64,000 nt of DNA from contig NZ_JACYFK010000003.1 in NCBI RefSeq assembly GCF_014855515.1, positions 372,001 through 436,000 of the forward strand. The letters run 5' to 3'. The notes beneath the pieces were generated by a model. The model did not search any database, had not been told where the DNA came from, and saw only the letters and a list, made by a program, of their open reading frames with translations. The position numbers were made by a program, and so were the translations under genes. Each line of letters opens with the position of its first letter. Position 1 is the first letter of the stretch. Shown here one piece after another: positions 55,561 through 64,000 of the stretch. This DNA is from Euzebyella marina (GTDB taxonomy: Bacteria; Bacteroidota; Bacteroidia; Flavobacteriales; Flavobacteriaceae).

Positions 55561-55959
55561 TTACAAGGACGATTTGAAATCCTTCATGGCCTCTGAAACC
55601 CGTTCCTCCAGCTCAAGGTATTTCTCGCGAAGTCCTTCTTGATAGACCATATTTTCCCCAAGGTTACGCTTTTGCACGAACTCGTTATCGGGCAACAGGA
55701 TCCAAATGGGGTTATAGCCCAAGCTGTAGAAATAGAGGATGATCTTGATTGAATTGACCATTGAGGAACCGCGCTCCACATTGGCCAAAGTTGTACGGTC
55801 CATGTTCAGGTAATCGCTTAGGTTGGTCATCGAAAACTGACTGAACCTTTTGTCCTCGACATCGTCCAATTCCACCAGTTCAAGACGTATTTCCTTTAAG
55901 CGTTCCCCGATATACCCCAAATCCTTGGAGTCCAGATTGATGATCGATTCATTGTCCAT
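55561..55959 (-). CDS. HTH (Xre-like) regulator of the element
   Basis: 132 residues. The central segment (about 15-80) has FSMTNLSDYLNMDRTTLANVERGSSMVNSIKI, a Cro/C1-type helix-turn-helix, followed by an acidic helical tail. The start overlaps the coupling-protein stop by one base (TAATG). Expected to control the adjacent tra promoter through the palindromes next to its 3' end. Confidence 0.82.
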   Translation of the reverse strand: MDNESIINLDSKDLGYIGERLKEIRLELVELDDVEDKRFSQFSMTNLSDYLNMDRTTLANVERGSSMVNSIKIILYFYSLGYNPIWILLPDNEFVQKRNLGENMVYQEGLREKYLELEERVSEAMKDFKSSL

Positions 55960-58424
55960 TATTCAAAATTTTCTATGGGATACGAGGAAAATTCCTCTTC
56001 AAAATTATACTCCGTCTCTTCCTGCCAAGCTGCCAAACTTTGGGACAGGGACTCATCAAGTTCCTTCCCGAAATCGTCCATGAACTTTTCCACGGCCGCC
56101 TCGGAGTTGTCGATTGATCTTGCAATTTCACCATTTATTTTCTTTTCGTCAAATATGGCACTCTTCAGCTCTTTTCCCGTAAGGGCTTTATACTCTTCTT
56201 TGACCAAGCTGTCCACTTCATTAATGATCTTGTCGAATTCGGCCTGGGCCACACGGTCCATTTCCGTACGTACCAAAAATTCCTCCACAATATAGGCCAA
56301 TAACCTTTGCCAATCGGCGTCCCTAACACCCGTATTCAGCAGTTCCAGAATATCCTCCCTGAAATCGAACAGGCGAAGCTCCTTGACCACATCCTTAAAA
56401 ATTCGGCGTTTGGTACCATTGGTAAATGCATTTTTGGCCGTTTCTTCCAGACGCTTTCCATAAAATTCGATGTACCCGATTTCCCTGGTAAACAGGCCCG
56501 AGACATTCTTCGGTAAATCCAGCTCCTCTATGAGCTTCATCTGTGCTTGGAAAAGTTCCCCGAAATTCTCCGGTTTGAAATCGTTGACAACGGGCAACTT
56601 GTGCTTCATGGCCCTTCGCTTGCCTTCGATGTCGGGGAGCAACTGGCCATAACATTTCTTTTCCTTGATCTGATGCTCGAAAGTATCGGCCACCAACCCT
56701 GCGAAATGTCCGGTGGACATGGATGCAATCTTGCTCCTGGGCAAGAGCTCCATCATCTGTGTACTCAGATTGGTACTTACGTCCGAACTGCTCGTGTTCT
56801 TCGAGACCTTTTCTTGATGGATCTTTCCGAAAAGCTCGCTCAACCGTTTGGCCGTCTCGCCCTTGGCCGCACCGCAGATAAGGTTCGCACAGTTGTCATA
56901 GATGACATCGGCCAGTTCCCGGCCGTAGTCCAAGATCAGCTGTCCGACGCTCTGAAGCCCCAAAATGGTGGCGATCTTGTTTTCCCTCCCGGTATCGATT
57001 ATGGTCCGCAACAACATGATGAACAGGGTGGGTACCTCGTCGATAAGCAATGCCATGTGCCGCTTGCCCGGTTTGTTTACCCGTTTGAGAATGGTGTTCA
57101 TGTACAGGCCCAAGGGTGCGGAGTAGACTTCCTTCCGTTCGGGATTGTTCTGTAGCGATACGATTTTGGGATACCGGGGATCGTTCACCTCAAGACTGAA
57201 GTCGTTGCCCGACATCACATAGAAAATTTCCTTGGTCGCAATACTGGAAAGGCTTATCTGGACCGTACTGGTCTGGCCAGACAGTTGTTCCATGGCCTCC
57301 TTTTCCAATGCGTCCCGAAAAGGAACCAATATTTGGCGTACCTCTACGTCCTTGGTCATGATTTCCATCAATATATCGATCTTTACGGTGGTCAGAATGG
57401 CCAAATGCCCCGGGGTACAGAGATACCTGCCCGTTTCTTCCGATTTTTTCTTGAGATACCAGATACAGCCCCCTGTATAACTGATGGCACTACGTGAAAA
57501 ATAGTCCTGCCGTTTTATCCATTCGGGATTCAGGTTTTTCATAAGGGTCGTGGCCGTATCGATGGCATCCGACTGATTGACCAGCCCATAGGGATCCATG
57601 GGGTTGTTCCGGTGCGTCATCCGAAGGTCATCAAAACAGATTCGGTAGAGCTTCGGGAAAGGCATTTCGGAATCGTTCCCGTGCTTTTTTATGGCCTCCT
57701 GTAGATAACCGTACGCCTTACGGGTCAGCGTATCGAACTTAAAATCGTAGATGACCATGGCGTATTTCTTGTCGATGAACTGGGCCATGATCTCCTCGAT
57801 AACGGAAAAGGATTTGCCGCTCCCCGGAGTGCCGATGACCAACAACGCCCTGAAAAGATTGACAAAATTAATCCATCCTTTCCGTTGTTTCCCATCGTGC
57901 GAATAGGTATATGGGATATTGGCGGAATATGGGGTATCTATACGCTCCCCAGTCTGCTCGAAGGTTTCCTTCGTATCGTTAAAGGGGTCATTTTTTGCCA
58001 AGTTCATGAAGTCCAAAAACTGGAACAATCGCATCCCGAAGGTCATCAATCCCAAGTAGGCCAATGAAAGAAATATCATGGAGGCCCACATCCCTAGTTC
58101 GGAAGCACCGTGGCACCACCAAGAAACGAACAGCAAGGCCAAGGACACGAGAAAGCCCGCAACACTTTTTCTGCGACCGACTTCCTCTTTTTTGACCGGA
58201 CGGTACATCATAATACCGCCCATCAGAAGCCCCAGCAAGAGCAGACGGGCGACCATGCCTTGGGACGGTAGCCCGGACCGTACTAGAAAGGAATGGATGT
58301 TATCCGAGAATCCCTGATGCCCGTAATGGAATAAGTACAGGGCATATTGCTCCCGGAATAGGATAATGGCGAAGTGGAAAGCGGATAGGTACATGCCCAT
58401 ATAGCCCTTGTTCTTATCTTGCAT
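55959..58424 (-). CDS. Type IV coupling protein (TraG/VirD4-like, MobC/TraM-type)
   Basis: 821 residues. Several N-terminal spans (about 12-135), a Walker A box GTPGSGKSFSV (about 197), YDFKFDTLTRKAYGYLQ, and Walker B HMALLIDEVPTLF (about 460), followed by GLQSVGQLILDYG. It links the relaxase-DNA complex to the secretion channel. It lies on the same strand as the tra genes but upstream of parA, after two TOPRIM genes. A long acidic C-terminal tail (about 690-821) is present. Confidence 0.92.
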   Translation of the reverse strand: MQDKNKGYMGMYLSAFHFAIILFREQYALYLFHYGHQGFSDNIHSFLVRSGLPSQGMVARLLLLGLLMGGIMMYRPVKKEEVGRRKSVAGFLVSLALLFVSWWCHGASELGMWASMIFLSLAYLGLMTFGMRLFQFLDFMNLAKNDPFNDTKETFEQTGERIDTPYSANIPYTYSHDGKQRKGWINFVNLFRALLVIGTPGSGKSFSVIEEIMAQFIDKKYAMVIYDFKFDTLTRKAYGYLQEAIKKHGNDSEMPFPKLYRICFDDLRMTHRNNPMDPYGLVNQSDAIDTATTLMKNLNPEWIKRQDYFSRSAISYTGGCIWYLKKKSEETGRYLCTPGHLAILTTVKIDILMEIMTKDVEVRQILVPFRDALEKEAMEQLSGQTSTVQISLSSIATKEIFYVMSGNDFSLEVNDPRYPKIVSLQNNPERKEVYSAPLGLYMNTILKRVNKPGKRHMALLIDEVPTLFIMLLRTIIDTGRENKIATILGLQSVGQLILDYGRELADVIYDNCANLICGAAKGETAKRLSELFGKIHQEKVSKNTSSSDVSTNLSTQMMELLPRSKIASMSTGHFAGLVADTFEHQIKEKKCYGQLLPDIEGKRRAMKHKLPVVNDFKPENFGELFQAQMKLIEELDLPKNVSGLFTREIGYIEFYGKRLEETAKNAFTNGTKRRIFKDVVKELRLFDFREDILELLNTGVRDADWQRLLAYIVEEFLVRTEMDRVAQAEFDKIINEVDSLVKEEYKALTGKELKSAIFDEKKINGEIARSIDNSEAAVEKFMDDFGKELDESLSQSLAAWQEETEYNFEEEFSSYPIENFE

Positions 58425-58469
58425 GTCCTTTTCTTTTTTGGGTTTTCCTCGGTCTGTCCATGACAGTCT

Positions 58470-59762
58470 TTAAAGTAGATTCACTAGCCGACAACTGGAC
58501 TTTTTTTTTACCGAGATCAGTTCCTCGTTCCAATCCTTCATGGTGGGGCATTTGTCCATTTTCAGGATACCCTGTGCGAAGCATTGGGAAAGTGCCTCCA
58601 CTGCCAGCCGCCAATAGGTTCTGGAATGTTGGGGGAGGGAGACTATCCTTTCCAAATCCAGTTCCCAAAGCACCTTGTCGCGATAGCAGACGGCTTTTTG
58701 AAGACCTTCGGGCATTCCGTGGGAACCTCTGGAAATCCGTTCATTGATGTAATCGGTATCCCGTTCCATGATAGCAATGGATTTGGTGAGATAGTTCAGT
58801 TTCAAACGCATCACGGGGCGTTTCCAATCCGTTTCGATGAATACCCGGTTGGACTTTCGATTGATCCAATGGCTCAAAAGAATAAGGTCGTAGCGCATCC
58901 CCTCGATATCATGGTCAAAGGCCAAAAGAAGAGGGAGCGTATGGGATGGATCTACCGTACGGTTCCATTGGAGGAACTGTTCGAGTTTCCGCTCGTCGAT
59001 ATGGCCCGACATGGAGATGTAGAATGTTTTTGGGCAACCGTGCAGTTCATGGTAGGCCATGGCATCGAAACCGCTCTCCACACAAACTATTTTTTCTGCG
59101 TTGATATTTGGATTGGAAACGAAAAGGTATTCATAACGCTCGTTGAGGAACAAGCGGAACCTTTTCACCTTTCCGTCCTTTCTGTCCCGATAGGGCCTAT
59201 TATAAAGCGTATAGTTCTTGATTTTTCCGTCCAACCCATATTTGGGAAGGGCGATATTGGCGATGCGGCCCTTGTTATCACTGACGTGGAAGGCATTGAA
59301 GATCCTGCCCTTGAAGGCTTCGGATTGGAGGGTGTTTATGGAGAGTCCGCGACCTTCCGTTAAATAGTTCGGTCTGGTCAAGGGGCCGATATGATAACGA
59401 TCTTCCAAGCTGATATGCCTGTTGTTCTTTTGGTGCACCTTGGCCGGGGAAGGTTCGGGATAATCCCTTTGGATGATGCCCAGTCCCTGTTTTACGGCTT
59501 CGTAAAAATTGGCGGAGCGTTTGTGGAGGTATTTGAAAAATCGCCCCTTGTCCGAAGAGTCGTTGCGATTGAAATAGGTTACGGGATTTCTTTTTGTCTG
59601 TAGGACGAGGCGTTCCGCCTCCTTGCCAAATTCCTGTGAACCCGAACTTTTCTTGAGCAATTGGTAGCCCTGTGCGATCAGGTATCCGGGAAAATCGACC
59701 TCACGATCGATCTGGGCGATCAACCGTTTGTAGTGCTCCGGATTTTCGGCATAATTTTTCAT
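58470..59762 (-). CDS. TOPRIM-domain protein, primase/mobilisation-like
   Basis: 430 residues. A TOPRIM-like core is visible: IVCVESGFDAMAYHEL (Glu), and LLLAFDHDIEGMRYD (DxD-type), with ISMSGHIDERKL between them. The N-terminal part includes DYPEPSPAK and GRIANIALPKYG. TOPRIM proteins with this layout accompany DUF3991 and relaxase-adjacent primases on Bacteroidota mobile elements. It probably acts in DNA processing during transfer or replication. The catalytic use of these residues is inferred. Confidence 0.78.
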   Translation of the reverse strand: MKNYAENPEHYKRLIAQIDREVDFPGYLIAQGYQLLKKSSGSQEFGKEAERLVLQTKRNPVTYFNRNDSSDKGRFFKYLHKRSANFYEAVKQGLGIIQRDYPEPSPAKVHQKNNRHISLEDRYHIGPLTRPNYLTEGRGLSINTLQSEAFKGRIFNAFHVSDNKGRIANIALPKYGLDGKIKNYTLYNRPYRDRKDGKVKRFRLFLNERYEYLFVSNPNINAEKIVCVESGFDAMAYHELHGCPKTFYISMSGHIDERKLEQFLQWNRTVDPSHTLPLLLAFDHDIEGMRYDLILLSHWINRKSNRVFIETDWKRPVMRLKLNYLTKSIAIMERDTDYINERISRGSHGMPEGLQKAVCYRDKVLWELDLERIVSLPQHSRTYWRLAVEALSQCFAQGILKMDKCPTMKDWNEELISVKKKSSCRLVNLL

Positions 59763-59820
59763 ATAGGCATGGTTTTTTTGGGAGCATTACATGCGGTTAT
59801 GTCCCAAACTTTAGTCAGTA

Positions 59821-59853
59821 ATCGAGATTTAAATGCTAAGGACTTATCTCGAT
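59821..59853. repeat. Inverted repeat with 8-base arms in a 212-base spacer
   Basis: ATCGAGAT and ATCTCGAT flank a 17-base loop between the second TOPRIM gene and the DUF3945-like gene. With the hairpin at 59936 it could form part of a small RNA or a transfer origin. Confidence 0.45.
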
Positions 59854-59935
59854 AATTGTAAGTCTTTTCATTGTGAATGCCTCGTAGGGTTGCCCTGAGG
59901 TTATTTGCTTTTGTAGATAGTATGGATGAAAAGAA

Positions 59936-59956
59936 GGCCGTCCGTGACGGACGGCC
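59936..59956 (-). terminator. GC-rich hairpin after the DUF3945-like gene
   Basis: GGCCGTCCG and CGGACGGCC form a perfect 9-base stem around three bases. On the minus strand it is followed by TTCTTTTC, so it reads as a factor-independent terminator or attenuator between two minus-strand genes. Confidence 0.6.
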
Positions 59957-59974
59957 CATTGTTAGGTCAATCGG

Positions 59975-60787
59975 TCAGACTTTCATGCCTCGGCCGCGCG
60001 ATTTTTTTTTTTCGCCGGGGTTGACCTCAAGCTTTTTGGCCTTTTCCAAATCGACTTTTTTGGTAATAAAGGTCTGTCGGCGCGGGGACCAGGATACCAA
60101 ATACGGTTTGTTCCCGTGGACTTTGCTCTTGATGACCATTTCGAGCTCCTGGCCCCTGTTGAGTGCATCGGCCTGTTTCGCCGTCAACTTTACCCCATAA
60201 AAATAGGTGTTCGTGGAAAGTGCCGGTTTGGTACGGATATCCTGTACCTTTGGCTCGTAATAGGCCAATTTTTGGAACACTTCGCCGTCGTTGGTGCTTC
60301 CCTGGAACAGCACGAACTCCTTTTTGTCCACCATGCGCTCGAACTCATCGGCGCTGAAACTATGGTTATAGGCCCATGCCTCGTCCAGAGTTACCTTTTC
60401 ATTTCTACGGTACTGGACGTCCAGTCTAGTACCCAAGTTCCGGTCATATACCATCTGTATCATTTTGGCACTTTCCTTGAGCTCGCCCTCGGAGATATAG
60501 GTGGACTCGTGGAAATGCTCCTGTCCCTCGGTCAGATTTGTGCGTACGTTCGGGAGGATTTTTTTATAGCTGATATAATGGCCCTTCAATTGTTCTTCGA
60601 GGTCCTTATAAGCAAATTTCTGGTCCTTGGATTCGATGGGTTCATAATACTTCTTTTTTTTGGGCACTTTGAACGATTGTCCCTCGTTGTTCACGACGGA
60701 TACCTTTCCGTCCTTTTCTCCGGTTACGGTAGCCCGTTGCCACCGTTGGTTCACTTTTACGAAAACCTGCTGTGCTTGTTTTTCCAT
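59975..60787 (-). CDS. DUF3945-like mobile-element protein
   Basis: 270 residues. The C-terminal part (about 190-260) includes GVKLTAKQADALNRGQELEMVI and a basic KKKSRGRG tail, the pattern of DUF3945 repeats in Bacteroidota elements. N-terminal half has an SH3-like VTGEKDGKVSVVNNEGQSF strand set. No catalytic site is obvious; DNA-binding or partner role inferred. Confidence 0.65.
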   Translation of the reverse strand: MEKQAQQVFVKVNQRWQRATVTGEKDGKVSVVNNEGQSFKVPKKKKYYEPIESKDQKFAYKDLEEQLKGHYISYKKILPNVRTNLTEGQEHFHESTYISEGELKESAKMIQMVYDRNLGTRLDVQYRRNEKVTLDEAWAYNHSFSADEFERMVDKKEFVLFQGSTNDGEVFQKLAYYEPKVQDIRTKPALSTNTYFYGVKLTAKQADALNRGQELEMVIKSKVHGNKPYLVSWSPRRQTFITKKVDLEKAKKLEVNPGEKKKSRGRGMKV

Positions 60788-60883
60788 TTTTCAAGTTTTA
60801 AATTAAGGATTAATAAACAATTGTTAACTTTGTAATTCTGGATATGACATTTCCATTTTTCATGTCCGGAATTAAGGATTGAA

Positions 60884-60901
60884 GGGGGCGGGAGCGCCCC
60901 C
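60884..60901. terminator. GC-rich hairpin after the first TOPRIM gene
   Basis: GGGGGCG and CGCCCCC form a 7-base stem with GGAG loop, six bases after the end of the 412-codon gene. The plus strand continues in TTTATTTATA, and the minus strand in TTCAATCC, so a bidirectional or weak terminator is possible. Confidence 0.5.
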
Positions 60902-60906
60902 TTTAT

Positions 60907-62118
60907 TTATACGGCCATCCTAAAGGCCTTTAATTTTTCGGTTCCGACATAGACCCCGTTCGCTTCGAACTCCAGCCTCCAATTGGCGTGTACGGGTTTA
61001 ACGATCTCAACGGTCTTGTCCATATAGTTTCGGTAATAGCTCCAGAGAAAATAGCGAAGTGCGTTGACCTCAAAGGGAATACGGCACGATACCCACTGCT
61101 TTTCCTTGGTCAGCACGATGCTCTTCCTGTTCAAAAGGGATTGGTCGGGCACCTTGTTGTATTTGATATATTCCTTTGCCAAGCTACCGTTGTATTTTAG
61201 TACCTCATTGTGCAGCTTGGCCAACGGTTTCTGCCCTTCGGGATCGAAGCGGACGGCCAAATGGTCCTTGCCCACCCGGAACAAAAAACGCGAGTCGTTG
61301 ATAAAGGAAATGAGCATCAGGTCGTGGATATAGCCTTCGATCTTGGATGATCCGGTAAAACTGAGCACCATTTTTTTCAGCTTCGTACGCTTCAGGATCT
61401 GCACCAGTAGTTTCGAGGTCTCGTAATTGATGTTGGATATCGTAAGGTAGACCACATTCTCCAATCGGAACCTTCGATGAAAGGCCATGGCCTCCATGGG
61501 GTTGCGCAGTACCACTAAATGCTTGATGGTATCGGGGACCTTACTGAACCAAACGGATTTGGAAATATCGCTTTCCGCTATCAGGGAAAGCTTCCCTTCC
61601 TTGTCCATGGCATATCCCGTAAGGGTGTTGGCTAAGTTTCGATAGGGGAAATACAATTGGCCCTCCGGATTTTCGTAGATACAATCTTGGAAAATGTCGG
61701 AACCGACACCTGCTAGGATTTTCGGCCTTAGGGAAAGTTCCTCGGTCAGTGCTTCAAAATGATTGAAACCGATGTCAACAACTTCAAGTGAATTTTTGGA
61801 GCCGTCATTTAGAAAAAATTCCGATTTTTTTTCAAGCTCTACATAGAAATCCTCGATTTTAGTCCACAGACCCGTTCTCGCCTCTGCATCCGTTCGGGAA
61901 AGCCGTTCCAATATAAAGTCAAAAACGGTCAGTTTTGTCTTGGGTCCGCTCGGTTTGTAATAGCGATATCCGAACTCGGTCCTTATGACGATATACTGCT
62001 CCTTCCCGATTTGGTAGCATATAATGGTACTCGTTTTTCGTTGCACCACAAGCCCAAAATAATCCATTAGGGCCGGTAGATCCAGCGTTGCATCAAATTT
62101 TCGCCATGTGTTATTCAT
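60907..62118 (-). CDS. TOPRIM/primase-like protein of the element
   Basis: About 403 residues from the ATG before NNTWRKF; an ATG nine codons upstream sits inside the palindrome and is less likely. The parts VDIGFNHFEALTEELSLRPKIL, QLYFPYRNLANTLTGYAMDKEGK and HLVVLRNPMEAMAFHRRF resemble the non-catalytic TOPRIM-like scaffold of element primases, but the acidic catalytic triad is not clear. Role in DNA processing is a cautious inference; a structural search would settle it. Confidence 0.55.
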   Translation of the reverse strand: MNNTWRKFDATLDLPALMDYFGLVVQRKTSTIICYQIGKEQYIVIRTEFGYRYYKPSGPKTKLTVFDFILERLSRTDAEARTGLWTKIEDFYVELEKKSEFFLNDGSKNSLEVVDIGFNHFEALTEELSLRPKILAGVGSDIFQDCIYENPEGQLYFPYRNLANTLTGYAMDKEGKLSLIAESDISKSVWFSKVPDTIKHLVVLRNPMEAMAFHRRFRLENVVYLTISNINYETSKLLVQILKRTKLKKMVLSFTGSSKIEGYIHDLMLISFINDSRFLFRVGKDHLAVRFDPEGQKPLAKLHNEVLKYNGSLAKEYIKYNKVPDQSLLNRKSIVLTKEKQWVSCRIPFEVNALRYFLWSYYRNYMDKTVEIVKPVHANWRLEFEANGVYVGTEKLKAFRMAV

Positions 62119-62175
62119 ATTTGTAAAAATTACAAATATTTGCAATAATTACTACAAATATAAGTAAAATTTGTA
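62117..62175. promoter_or_regulatory. Divergent promoter with two nested ATTTGTA inverted repeats
   Basis: ATATTTGTAA and TTACAAATAT (62117-62139, 10-base arms around AAA) and TACAAAT and ATTTGTA (62153-62175, 7-base arms) carry the same half site four times between two divergent genes. They are candidate operators controlling both directions. Confidence 0.55.
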
Positions 62176-62216
62176 ATAATCAAAATTTTGTCAAGATTCT
62201 TCGCAATAAATTCGTT

Positions 62217-63011
62217 ATGAGCACATGGAAGAACATTAAAAAATCTTCGATCGGTTGGATAAAGAGATACGCCCAAAAAGTGGGCGGCATCACCAATTCC
62301 ACGGATAGCGGTCATTTTACCCCACAGAACAGCAGTTACTGGATTTTTGTCGGGGTGTTCTTTCTTTGTATCGCCGCCAATCGATTTTTTTACAATAATC
62401 CCCAAAATACCAAAGACCTTGGAAAGCTAACAAGGCAAATAAACAAACCCATGACCGAGGAATCAAGGGAAGACCTGATCTATCAACGGCTCAACGAATT
62501 ATTGCACGACTTGGAAAATTTCGAGCAAATGGACCGGTTAAAACCGTTTTTGCCCTTGCGCCCGGAAATCTTGGACAGTGTGCCCTCGACGGTTCCCCTG
62601 TTCCGGGAGCACTATGTACTCTCAAGTTCCTATGGAAACCGCCACCATCCCATCCATCGGGTCACTAGGAAGCATTTTGGGGTCGATTTGGCGGCGGAAA
62701 AGGATACCCCGATCTATTGTACCGCTGCCGGAAGGGTGGCCCATATCGAAAACGATCCCAATGGGCATGGCCTGCATGTCATCATTTCACATGCCTATGG
62801 TTTCAGTACCCTATACGGGCATATGGAATCCGTGGCGGTCGAACTCGGGGAAGCACTCGATGCCCATGATTTTGTCGGAACCGTTGGGAGTACGGGGATT
62901 TCCACTGGCCCCCATCTGCATTACGAAGTCATTAAGGACGGCAACAGGATAAATCCCGCACCTTCATTCAATATAAAATATGAGGCGTATTCCAATTTAA
63001 AAATCGATTGA
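62217..63011 (+). CDS. M23-family peptidoglycan endopeptidase, membrane-anchored
   Basis: 264 residues: one N-terminal span (about 40-58) and a LytM/M23 domain (about 135-250) with the zinc ligands in KHFGVDLAAE, and GPHLHYEV, plus YGFSTLYGHMES. It cuts cell-wall cross-links, probably making room for the transfer apparatus. Divergent from the TOPRIM gene across the ATTTGTA repeats. Such peptidases occur in many conjugation loci. Confidence 0.9.
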   Translation: MSTWKNIKKSSIGWIKRYAQKVGGITNSTDSGHFTPQNSSYWIFVGVFFLCIAANRFFYNNPQNTKDLGKLTRQINKPMTEESREDLIYQRLNELLHDLENFEQMDRLKPFLPLRPEILDSVPSTVPLFREHYVLSSSYGNRHHPIHRVTRKHFGVDLAAEKDTPIYCTAAGRVAHIENDPNGHGLHVIISHAYGFSTLYGHMESVAVELGEALDAHDFVGTVGSTGISTGPHLHYEVIKDGNRINPAPSFNIKYEAYSNLKID

Positions 63012-63021
63012 ACCGATAGCC

Positions 63022-64000
63022 ATGAAATCGTACCTCACTATTCGCAATTCCATTAAACTCTTCCACAGGATCAAAAATTTTGTGTCCCGATTTTTGGACC
63101 CCGACTTCAGTGCATTTAAAAAATTTGAATTTAAGGCCGTTCCGACCGATCAATTGAACGACCTCAGAAAGTTGCAATATGTCCGTGATCTCAAATTGGC
63201 CGAATCGGGTTTTATCAATACGGCACTGAAAGAGCAGTTGGCCCTTTTAAAAAGTAAAGACCGGCTGTTCCAAAAAGACCGGAATATTACCCCTATAGGT
63301 CGCATATCCATCCATGAAAACGAAAATAAGCTGATGAAACTGCTATTGGGCTATAATAGTGTAGAGAATAGGACATATATATCCTTTACCCATGTGAACA
63401 ATTGTCCGGTCTGGCGCAACTATTCCATTTCGCTACTAAAGGAAAGGGTTCAACACCTGTATCCTTCCAGATCCGATCATTTGTTTATGAAGCACAGGTA
63501 TTTCCAAAGGGATGTCGACCATTTGGATATGCAGACCAAAAACAGGCTGCTCCACCTTTTCAACGATACTTTAAGTAATATTTACTCATACAATCGGCAT
63601 CTACAAAATGGCATCCAAACTCTAGGGCCGCCTGGCGATAAACTACCCAAATTTTCCAAAACGTTGCCTATTCAGATCGAACAAGGCTTGGAGGGACTCT
63701 TCGTTCCCGCAACCCTAGGAAAAAACGTGGTCGTACTGGTGCCATATCTAAAAGTCGCCAATGAAAAAAATCGACGCTACCTCTCGGTAAAGGAGTTCCG
63801 ATCCCTGCTCGGACAAAAATCGATAACCGTTTTGGCCGAGACCAAATACGGCGTTTCCCTCGGCATTCATGGGAACAGATTATACCTAAAGGCTACGGAC
63901 AGTATAAGAGGTATCGATGCTTTAAAGCAATGGACATTGCTGGATGATTTTTTGGAATCCAAAAGCGCACCCAAACGGTTAAAGTACGAGGTCGTCAAAA
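63022..64000 (+). CDS. Hypothetical protein, 3' end outside window
   Basis: An open frame of 326 codons begins 10 bases after the M23 gene stop and runs to the window end. It has no signal peptide or clear membrane span, and is basic in the first half (RLFQKDRNITPIGR, KHRYFQRDVDHLDMQ). No family recognised. Its tight spacing suggests an operon with the peptidase. Confidence 0.7.
   Translation, partial: MKSYLTIRNSIKLFHRIKNFVSRFLDPDFSAFKKFEFKAVPTDQLNDLRKLQYVRDLKLAESGFINTALKEQLALLKSKDRLFQKDRNITPIGRISIHENENKLMKLLLGYNSVENRTYISFTHVNNCPVWRNYSISLLKERVQHLYPSRSDHLFMKHRYFQRDVDHLDMQTKNRLLHLFNDTLSNIYSYNRHLQNGIQTLGPPGDKLPKFSKTLPIQIEQGLEGLFVPATLGKNVVVLVPYLKVANEKNRRYLSVKEFRSLLGQKSITVLAETKYGVSLGIHGNRLYLKATDSIRGIDALKQWTLLDDFLESKSAPKRLKYEVVK

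Noticed and set aside
58584-59363. 259-codon plus-strand open frame inside the TOPRIM gene
   Set aside because: Antisense to a recognisable TOPRIM protein and no fold of its own.
60116-60835. 239-codon plus-strand frame over the DUF3945-like gene
   Set aside because: Hydrophobic shadow frame with no start context; the minus-strand gene has recognisable motifs.
1-64000. Integrase, transposase, tRNA, rRNA or CRISPR array
   Set aside because: Looked for on both strands; nothing with the right motifs or repeat spacing was found.

Overview
This window looks like a piece of a marine-type Flavobacteriaceae (Bacteroidota) genome. The evidence is a SusC/SusD pair under a FecI/FecR sigma and anti-sigma switch, TonB-dependent receptors with STN and carboxypeptidase-like N-terminal domains, many short lipoproteins, sparse Shine-Dalgarno sites, and a Bacteroidota-type (MPF_B) conjugation operon. 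No rRNA, tRNA, CRISPR array, integrase or transposase was seen.

Layout. (1) About 1-7.9 kb: a SusD-like lipoprotein (cut by the window edge), its SusC partner, FecR and a divergent ECF sigma factor, then a FecA-like TonB receptor. (2) About 8.1-41.1 kb: a long, almost entirely plus-strand copper/silver handling island. It holds a HYC_CC_PP protein, a CusA-type RND pump and TolC-like channel, a multicopper oxidase with a Met-rich insert and a C-terminal beta-barrel-like extension, an APC permease, Met-rich and DUF302/DUF3347/SHOCT small proteins, a haem-binding protein, a DUF2231 protein, an FMN-glutamate-synthase-like oxidoreductase, YceI, a K+ channel, an ArsP-like permease with a PepSY protein, a CusB-type adaptor fused to DUF3347, a compact AraC regulator with a CPRC motif, HMA chaperones, a DUF305 protein, an MBL-rhodanese protein, a sorbosone-dehydrogenase-like enzyme and a CopA P-type ATPase. 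One thiolase is on the opposite strand. (3) About 41.1-41.9 kb: a 5'-truncated PAP2 gene and a GC-rich, hairpin-rich spacer, which is a plausible junction. (4) About 41.9-64 kb: the transfer region of an integrative conjugative element. Genes on the minus strand run TOPRIM protein, DUF3945-like protein, second TOPRIM protein, VirD4-type coupling protein, HTH regulator, ParA, DUF3408-like, small membrane protein, TraE, F, G, I, J, K, M, N, O and a very large TraQ-like repeat lipoprotein. On the plus strand at the right edge are an M23 peptidase and an unknown gene cut by the window end. The relaxase and integrase are not in the window.

How the parts work together. The island covers every step of copper/silver defence: sensing (AraC with metal motif), cytosolic chaperoning (HMA), inner-membrane export (CopA), periplasmic oxidation and binding (multicopper oxidase, DUF3347, Met-rich lipoprotein) and trans-envelope efflux (CusA, CusB, TolC), plus redox and membrane helpers. 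Its position beside the conjugation operon suggests it is cargo of the element, but no end sequence was found to prove this. The least ordinary items are the nine-repeat TraQ-like lipoprotein at the end of the tra operon, the multicopper oxidase fused to a barrel-like domain, DUF3347 recurring as free protein and as efflux-adaptor tail, and dense palindromic operator-like DNA upstream of parA and in the divergent 62.1 kb promoter.
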